From positions 1 to 36,667 of the forward strand of contig CANGOX010000028.1 of NCBI GenBank assembly GCA_947455605.1: DNA of 36,667 nucleotides, read 5' to 3'. Every line of letters starts with the position of its first letter. Position 1 is the first letter of the stretch. This document shows positions 33,187-36,667 of this stretch, piece after piece. Position numbers and translations under genes: made by a program. The stretch comes from Chitinophagaceae bacterium. Its GTDB lineage: Bacteria > Bacteroidota > Bacteroidia > Chitinophagales > Chitinophagaceae. The notes below the pieces were generated by a model. The model saw only the letters and a program-made list of their open reading frames with translations, did not search any database and was not told the origin of the DNA.

Positions 33187-33270
33187 GTCGGAAAGTCCGA
33201 AAGTCCGGAAGAATTGAAATATATTAGACAATCTTTCAGACTTCCCGACTTTCGGACTTTCGGTCTTTTT
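33187..33270 (+). repeat. Intergenic octamer-word hairpin with T-tract (array 3)
   Basis: The left arm (33187-33211) is three octamers, GTCGGAAA, GTCCGAAA and GTCCGGAA. The right arm (33234-33265), read on the minus strand, has four: GACCGAAA, GTCCGAAA, GTCGGGAA and GTCTGAAA. The first three of each arm pair with three mismatches in 24 bases. Five T follow the stem at 33266-33270, so on the plus strand this could be an intrinsic terminator or attenuator between the two MFS genes. Confidence 0.88.
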
Positions 33271-33282
33271 AAATAAAATACT

Positions 33283-34518
33283 ATGACAGAAAAAAAATAT
33301 GGCATTCTTTCTCTCCCCGTAATTGTAGCTGCCCTTGGTTATTTTGTAGATATCTACGACTTGCTGTTGTTTACCATTGTTAAGAAACCCAGTATGATGG
33401 GTGTGGGTGCAACGGAAGCCAGTTTACTGGTTGACAGCACAAGAGTGATCAACTGGCAAATGACGGGTTTATTGTTAGGTGGAATTCTTTGGGGGGTGTT
33501 GGGCGACAAGAAAGGAAGACTGAGTGTTTTGTTTGGTTCGATCCTTTTATATTCTGTTGCCAATTTCTTTACGGCGTATATCCATAATGTGAATCAATAT
33601 GCGATCTGCCGTTTTGTGGGTGGGCTGGGTCTGGCGGGTGAACTGGGTGCAGGAATTACATTAGTGAGTGAATTGTTACCAAAGAATAAAAGAGGGATTG
33701 GTACTTCAATGGTAGCCGGTATCGGGTTAAGTGGAGCAGTGTGTGCGTATTTTACTTATCAGTTCACAAAAGACTGGAGATTATGTTACCAGATCGGCGG
33801 TGGATTAGGGATTGCATTGCTATTACTGAGGGTAAGTGTTGCGGAATCAGGCATGTTCAAAGAAGTAAAACAGGCAAATGTAGTAAGAGGTAATTTCTTT
33901 ATGCTGATCAATAACAGCAAACGTTTAAAGAAATATGCCTGTGCTATCCTGATCGGATTACCTACCTGGTATGTGATCGGGATCCTGGTTAACCAGAGCG
34001 ATCGTTTTGGAAAAGCCATGTTTGGAAGCACCACGATCGATTCGGGTCGTTCCATCATGTTTGCTTATGCAGCTATTGCAATAGGCGATATGTTTGTTGG
34101 ACTGGTGAGTCATTATTTTAAAAGCCGGAAGAAAGCGTTGTTATTATATTATATATTATGTATCATATCTCTGGTGATATTCTTCAGCAGTTATAATAAC
34201 AGTGATGCTTCTATGTATACCATCTGTGCCATGCTGGGCTTTAGTACCGGTTTCTGGGCCATTTTTATTACCATGGGAGCAGAGCAATTTGGCACCAACC
34301 TTCGGGCAACTGCAGCTACAACGGTACCCAATATGGTGAGGGGAGCATTGCCTTTGATCAATATGATGTTTCTTGATCTGTTTCAGAAAAGCCTGGGTTG
34401 GACTTTGATCAAAAGCGGGATTGTAACAGGTGTGGTGGTCATGACGATCACTTTGATCGCGTATTATTTTACGGAAGAGACCTATCACAAGGATCTGAAT
34501 TATGTTGAAACCCCCTAG
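33283..34518 (+). CDS. MFS transporter (second of a tandem pair)
   Basis: This 411-aa protein is colinear with the upstream transporter: both start with xQKQYGI/EKKYGI, LPVIVxALGxFVD and DLLLF, share GDKKGRLSVLFGSI, GLAGELGAxITLVSE, KDWRLCxxIGGG, EQFGTNLRA and end near DMNYLE/DLNYVE. They are therefore a tandem duplication that has since diverged, perhaps in substrate. The ATG at 33283 comes 12 bases after the T-tract of array 3. The stop codon TAG at 34516-34518 is part of the GC-rich element at 34509, so the last residues (ETP) come partly from that element. Confidence 0.9.
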   Translation: MTEKKYGILSLPVIVAALGYFVDIYDLLLFTIVKKPSMMGVGATEASLLVDSTRVINWQMTGLLLGGILWGVLGDKKGRLSVLFGSILLYSVANFFTAYIHNVNQYAICRFVGGLGLAGELGAGITLVSELLPKNKRGIGTSMVAGIGLSGAVCAYFTYQFTKDWRLCYQIGGGLGIALLLLRVSVAESGMFKEVKQANVVRGNFFMLINNSKRLKKYACAILIGLPTWYVIGILVNQSDRFGKAMFGSTTIDSGRSIMFAYAAIAIGDMFVGLVSHYFKSRKKALLLYYILCIISLVIFFSSYNNSDASMYTICAMLGFSTGFWAIFITMGAEQFGTNLRATAATTVPNMVRGALPLINMMFLDLFQKSLGWTLIKSGIVTGVVVMTITLIAYYFTEETYHKDLNYVETP

Positions 34519-34537
34519 CCCCCTGAAGGAGGAATTA
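34509..34537 (+). repeat. GC-rich dispersed-type element, copy A
   Basis: This is a C-run/G-run element (CCCCCTAG, CCCCCTGAAGGAGG, AATTAG) in an otherwise AT-rich gap. Its TAG is the stop codon of the second MFS gene. Positions 34523-34537 match the reverse complement of copy B at 34607-34636 with few differences. Such C-run/G-run elements are, as far as I recall, common dispersed repeats in Bacteroidota. Confidence 0.75.
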
Positions 34538-34576
34538 GTTTAGCAATCAATTATTATTTAGATTGTGATTGATAAA

Positions 34577-35620
34577 ATGAATACTGATCCTACAAAAGAG
34601 AACTTACCTAACTCCCCCTTCAGCGGACGGGGAGGTAAATTCCTCATCATCCGCTTATCCTCTATTGGCGACATAGTGCTTACAACGCCTGTGATCCGTT
34701 GCCTGAAACAACAGGTGCCTGATGCGGAGATCCATTTCTTAACGAAGGAAGAATACAGAGGCGTGATCAGTTCTAATCCCTATATAGATAAAGTACAGGT
34801 ATTGGGTACAAGTTGGGATCTGATGATTCACCAGTTGCAATTTGAGCAATATGATCATATCATAGACCTGCACCATAACCTCAGAACCCTGCGTATCAGG
34901 CGAGCCTTGAAAACAGCCAAAGCATTTTCCTTTAACAAACTGAATATTCAGAAATGGTTGTTAACAGCGCTCAAGATCAACCGGATGCCGGATCTGCATA
35001 TTGTTGACCGTTATATGGATACGGTGAGCTCGTTTGGTGTAACCAACGATGGTAAAGGACTTGATCATTTCTTTCCTTTGAAAGATCGTGTAAAAGATAA
35101 GGACCTGCCCATCTCTCATATGTTTGGGTATGTAGGTGTTGTGATCGGGGGGGCATTGAATACCAAAAAACTTCCGGTACATAAATTGAAACTGCTTTGT
35201 GCAGGTATTGAATATCCTGTACTCTTATTAGGGGGTAAAGAAGATTTTATTGCGGGTGAAGAAATTGCGTCAACCGATCCGATCAAGATCTACAATGCCT
35301 GCGGTAAATTCAGCCTGAATGAAAGTGCAGACCTGATCATCCGTTCAAAGATCATTGTGTCTAATGATACCGGGTTGATGCATGTAGCTGCGGCATTCAA
35401 AAAACCGATCCTGAGTGTATGGGGTAATACGGTTCCCGCATTTGGGATGACACCTTATTATGGTAATGACTCAGTAAAGACTGCTGTCTCAGAAGTTGAA
35501 GGCCTCCGTTGCAGGCCCTGTAGTAAGATCGGTCACGATAAATGTCCAAAAGGACATTTTAAATGTATGGAGTTACAGGATGTTGACAAACTGGCTTCCA
35601 TGGTAAAATCCTTACTATAA
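34577..35620 (+). CDS. GT9-family (heptosyltransferase-like) glycosyltransferase
   Basis: The frame also allows GTG at 34565; the ATG at 34577 gives 347 aa. Homologues normally start directly at the Rossmann strand, here KFLIIRLSSIGDIVLTTP from residue 21. The extra N-terminal residues, about 11-20 (PNSPFSGRGG), are encoded by the GC-rich element copy B. The nucleotide-sugar-binding half contains SNDTGLMHVAAAFKKP with Asp264, the GT9 hallmark. A C-terminal Cys-rich segment (RCRPCSK, CPKGHFKCM) is also typical of this branch. It should add heptose or another sugar to the lipopolysaccharide core or to a related glycan at the inner membrane. It may be co-transcribed with the MFS genes. Confidence 0.88.
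   Translation: MNTDPTKENLPNSPFSGRGGKFLIIRLSSIGDIVLTTPVIRCLKQQVPDAEIHFLTKEEYRGVISSNPYIDKVQVLGTSWDLMIHQLQFEQYDHIIDLHHNLRTLRIRRALKTAKAFSFNKLNIQKWLLTALKINRMPDLHIVDRYMDTVSSFGVTNDGKGLDHFFPLKDRVKDKDLPISHMFGYVGVVIGGALNTKKLPVHKLKLLCAGIEYPVLLLGGKEDFIAGEEIASTDPIKIYNACGKFSLNESADLIIRSKIIVSNDTGLMHVAAAFKKPILSVWGNTVPAFGMTPYYGNDSVKTAVSEVEGLRCRPCSKIGHDKCPKGHFKCMELQDVDKLASMVKSLL
34607..34636 (-). repeat. GC-rich dispersed-type element, copy B (inside the GT9 start)
   Basis: This is the inverted partner of copy A: its reverse complement reads GCTGAAGGGGGAGTTAG where copy A has CCTGAAGGAGGAATTAG. The two lie about 70 bases apart and could fold into one stem. It is read in frame as residues 11-20 of the glycosyltransferase. 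Confidence 0.75.
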
Positions 35621-35731
35621 CCCTGGCGTATCATCGCGCACTTGCGCCTTAGCGGTTAAGCCGCTTTACCGCAAATATGCGTAGACACAAGGGTTCGCGA
35701 GGAAGAATTTCTTGCACTTATACAAATTCAA
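35621..35731. other. Intergenic gap with two small palindromes
   Basis: GCGCA-CT-TGCGC (35636-35647) and AGCGG-TTAAG-CCGCT (35651-35665) follow each other closely. The second could be a weak terminator for the GT9 gene. The wording (TTGCGCC, TTAGCGGTTAA) resembles a GC-rich tract at 13951-13966 (ACGCAAGGGCGCAG). No exact promoter element for the next gene was found. Confidence 0.4.
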
Positions 35732-36667
35732 ATGATAAAATTTTTACTGGGGTCATTGTTAGCAATTGCCTGCACAGGTTTATCTGCTCAGGGAACAAAA
35801 GGGAAAGTGTTCTTAACAGGAGCGGTCCGCAATTTCAACAACCAGATAGAAGTGGAGGATATGTCTGAAATGAAGGATTTACTCTTACCGGATCCTGCCA
35901 GATTTTTTGTGCCCGATAGCGCGGGTAATTTCCGGATCAGTTTTGCATTGAAAGCACCTAACTATTTCCGGTTGGGAAGAAATATCCTTTATCTCAGTCC
36001 TGGTGATAGCCTGCACCTGTTTGTAGATTTTAAAAATCCAAAGCTTGCCAGTTTTAAGGGAAAGCATGCAGGTGAAAATGAATATCTGCGTGAAACACCC
36101 TTTCCCAAAGGCGGATCTTTTTTAAATGCCGGTGAACTAACAAGAACTACGATCGATTCAACAGCTGTACTGATTGAAGAAGAAGCTGCCAAAAGAACAA
36201 GGTCGTTGGCTTCTTTTCAAAACCTGAATAAAGAATTTGTTCGGCTCGAAACGGCCCGCATTAAAGCAGATATCCTGAATAGTTTCTTCAACACCTTTGT
36301 TTATTACACATTCAAATACCGGCTATCGAGAGATTCATCTATGGCTTATCTGAAAGTATGGAAAGAATTGATCAAACCATTTCATAATAAGTACAATAAA
36401 AATTTTATCGATCCATCCCTTTTAAAATTATTGGTATACCGTGATGTGCTGGAAGAATTGATCGCTGATGAAAAACAGGAGTCAAAGCAGCTGCAACAGG
36501 TAAAAGAATGGATGGAAGCCTATGAATTGGGCGCAAAACTGAAAACTGCCAGCGACAGAGAAACCAAACTTTCACTGGAACCTATGATCAAAGTACTTAA
36601 CAATCCCGCTTATCGCGATGCTTTGCAAAATACACTCACAAGGGTTCTGCAATTATCTAATGGCGAT
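35732..36667 (+). CDS. Exported protein, probably the N-terminal part of a TlpA-type thiol-disulfide oxidoreductase (partial)
   Basis: The ATG at 35732 opens a frame without a stop to the window edge (312 codons). A signal peptide (MIKFLLGSLLAIACTGLSAQ) is followed by a beta-rich region at about residues 25-110 (VFLTGAVRNF, LSPGDSLHLFVDF), like the DUF4369-type domain found before thioredoxin domains in Bacteroidota, then a helical region at about 140-300. The last visible residues, VLQLSNGD, are what usually precedes the APxF start of a TlpA/AhpC thioredoxin domain, so that domain is expected just beyond the edge. No Cys-x-x-Cys is visible yet, so the assignment depends on the unseen part. 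Confidence 0.65.
   Translation, partial: MIKFLLGSLLAIACTGLSAQGTKGKVFLTGAVRNFNNQIEVEDMSEMKDLLLPDPARFFVPDSAGNFRISFALKAPNYFRLGRNILYLSPGDSLHLFVDFKNPKLASFKGKHAGENEYLRETPFPKGGSFLNAGELTRTTIDSTAVLIEEEAAKRTRSLASFQNLNKEFVRLETARIKADILNSFFNTFVYYTFKYRLSRDSSMAYLKVWKELIKPFHNKYNKNFIDPSLLKLLVYRDVLEELIADEKQESKQLQQVKEWMEAYELGAKLKTASDRETKLSLEPMIKVLNNPAYRDALQNTLTRVLQLSNGD

Noticed and set aside
33187..33270. Insertion sequence end or transposon terminal repeat
   Set aside because: No transposase, target duplication or second end is visible; the structure is explained by word repeats in a hairpin.
22640..36667. Genomic island or prophage
   Set aside because: No integrase, tRNA junction or phage gene was seen, and the genes are typical chromosomal housekeeping and transport functions.

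Overview
The window looks like chromosome from a member of the Bacteroidota, most likely a Chitinophagaceae-like bacterium. The signs are promoters of the form TTG-N19/20-TAnnTTTG, start codons without Shine-Dalgarno sequences, many lipoproteins, and families largely confined to this phylum (a DUF5723-type barrel, a HYC_CC_PP protein, DUF1573, Tat-exported sugar-isomerase-like proteins, a fused E1 alpha/beta dehydrogenase). Coding DNA is moderately AT-rich. I saw no rRNA, tRNA, insertion sequence or CRISPR array.

Layout. 1-2978: a TonB-dependent receptor (cut by the window edge) divergent from a GH16 lipoprotein. 3086-10912: a heavy-metal (probably Cu/Ag) efflux operon with a HYC_CC_PP protein, a secreted protein made of three heavy-metal-binding domains (HMBD), an RND permease split into two ORFs, a Met-rich TolC-like factor and two different HMBD adaptor lipoproteins. 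11067-16073: an M28 peptidase, then a Gfo/Idh oxidoreductase with two Tat-exported TIM-barrel isomerase-like proteins. 16241-17962: a cold-shock protein and a DUF5723-type outer-membrane protein. 18127-22331: an ECF sigma factor, a putative anti-sigma, a membrane-anchored Spy/CpxP-like sensor, a YHYH lipoprotein, a second Spy-like protein, a SCO1-like copper protein and a MORN lipoprotein. 22640-36667: housekeeping and transport genes (aminotransferase, DUF1573, E1 dehydrogenase, DCC protein, YebC, amino-acid permease, dicarboxylate symporter, DedA, two tandem MFS paralogues, a GT9 glycosyltransferase) and the start of a probable TlpA-type protein.

Two systems stand out. First, the sigma / single-TM protein / Spy-like sensor trio resembles in layout the CnrYXH metal-sensing module of Cupriavidus, but here it is joined to YHYH, Spy and SCO1 genes. 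With the efflux operon 8 kb away this suggests a copper or envelope-metal stress region. Second, several intergenic gaps hold arrays of 7-8 base words, each locus with its own words, most folding back on an inverted copy. One array supplies the stop codon of a gene, and a separate GC-rich inverted element supplies another stop codon and part of the N-terminus of the glycosyltransferase.
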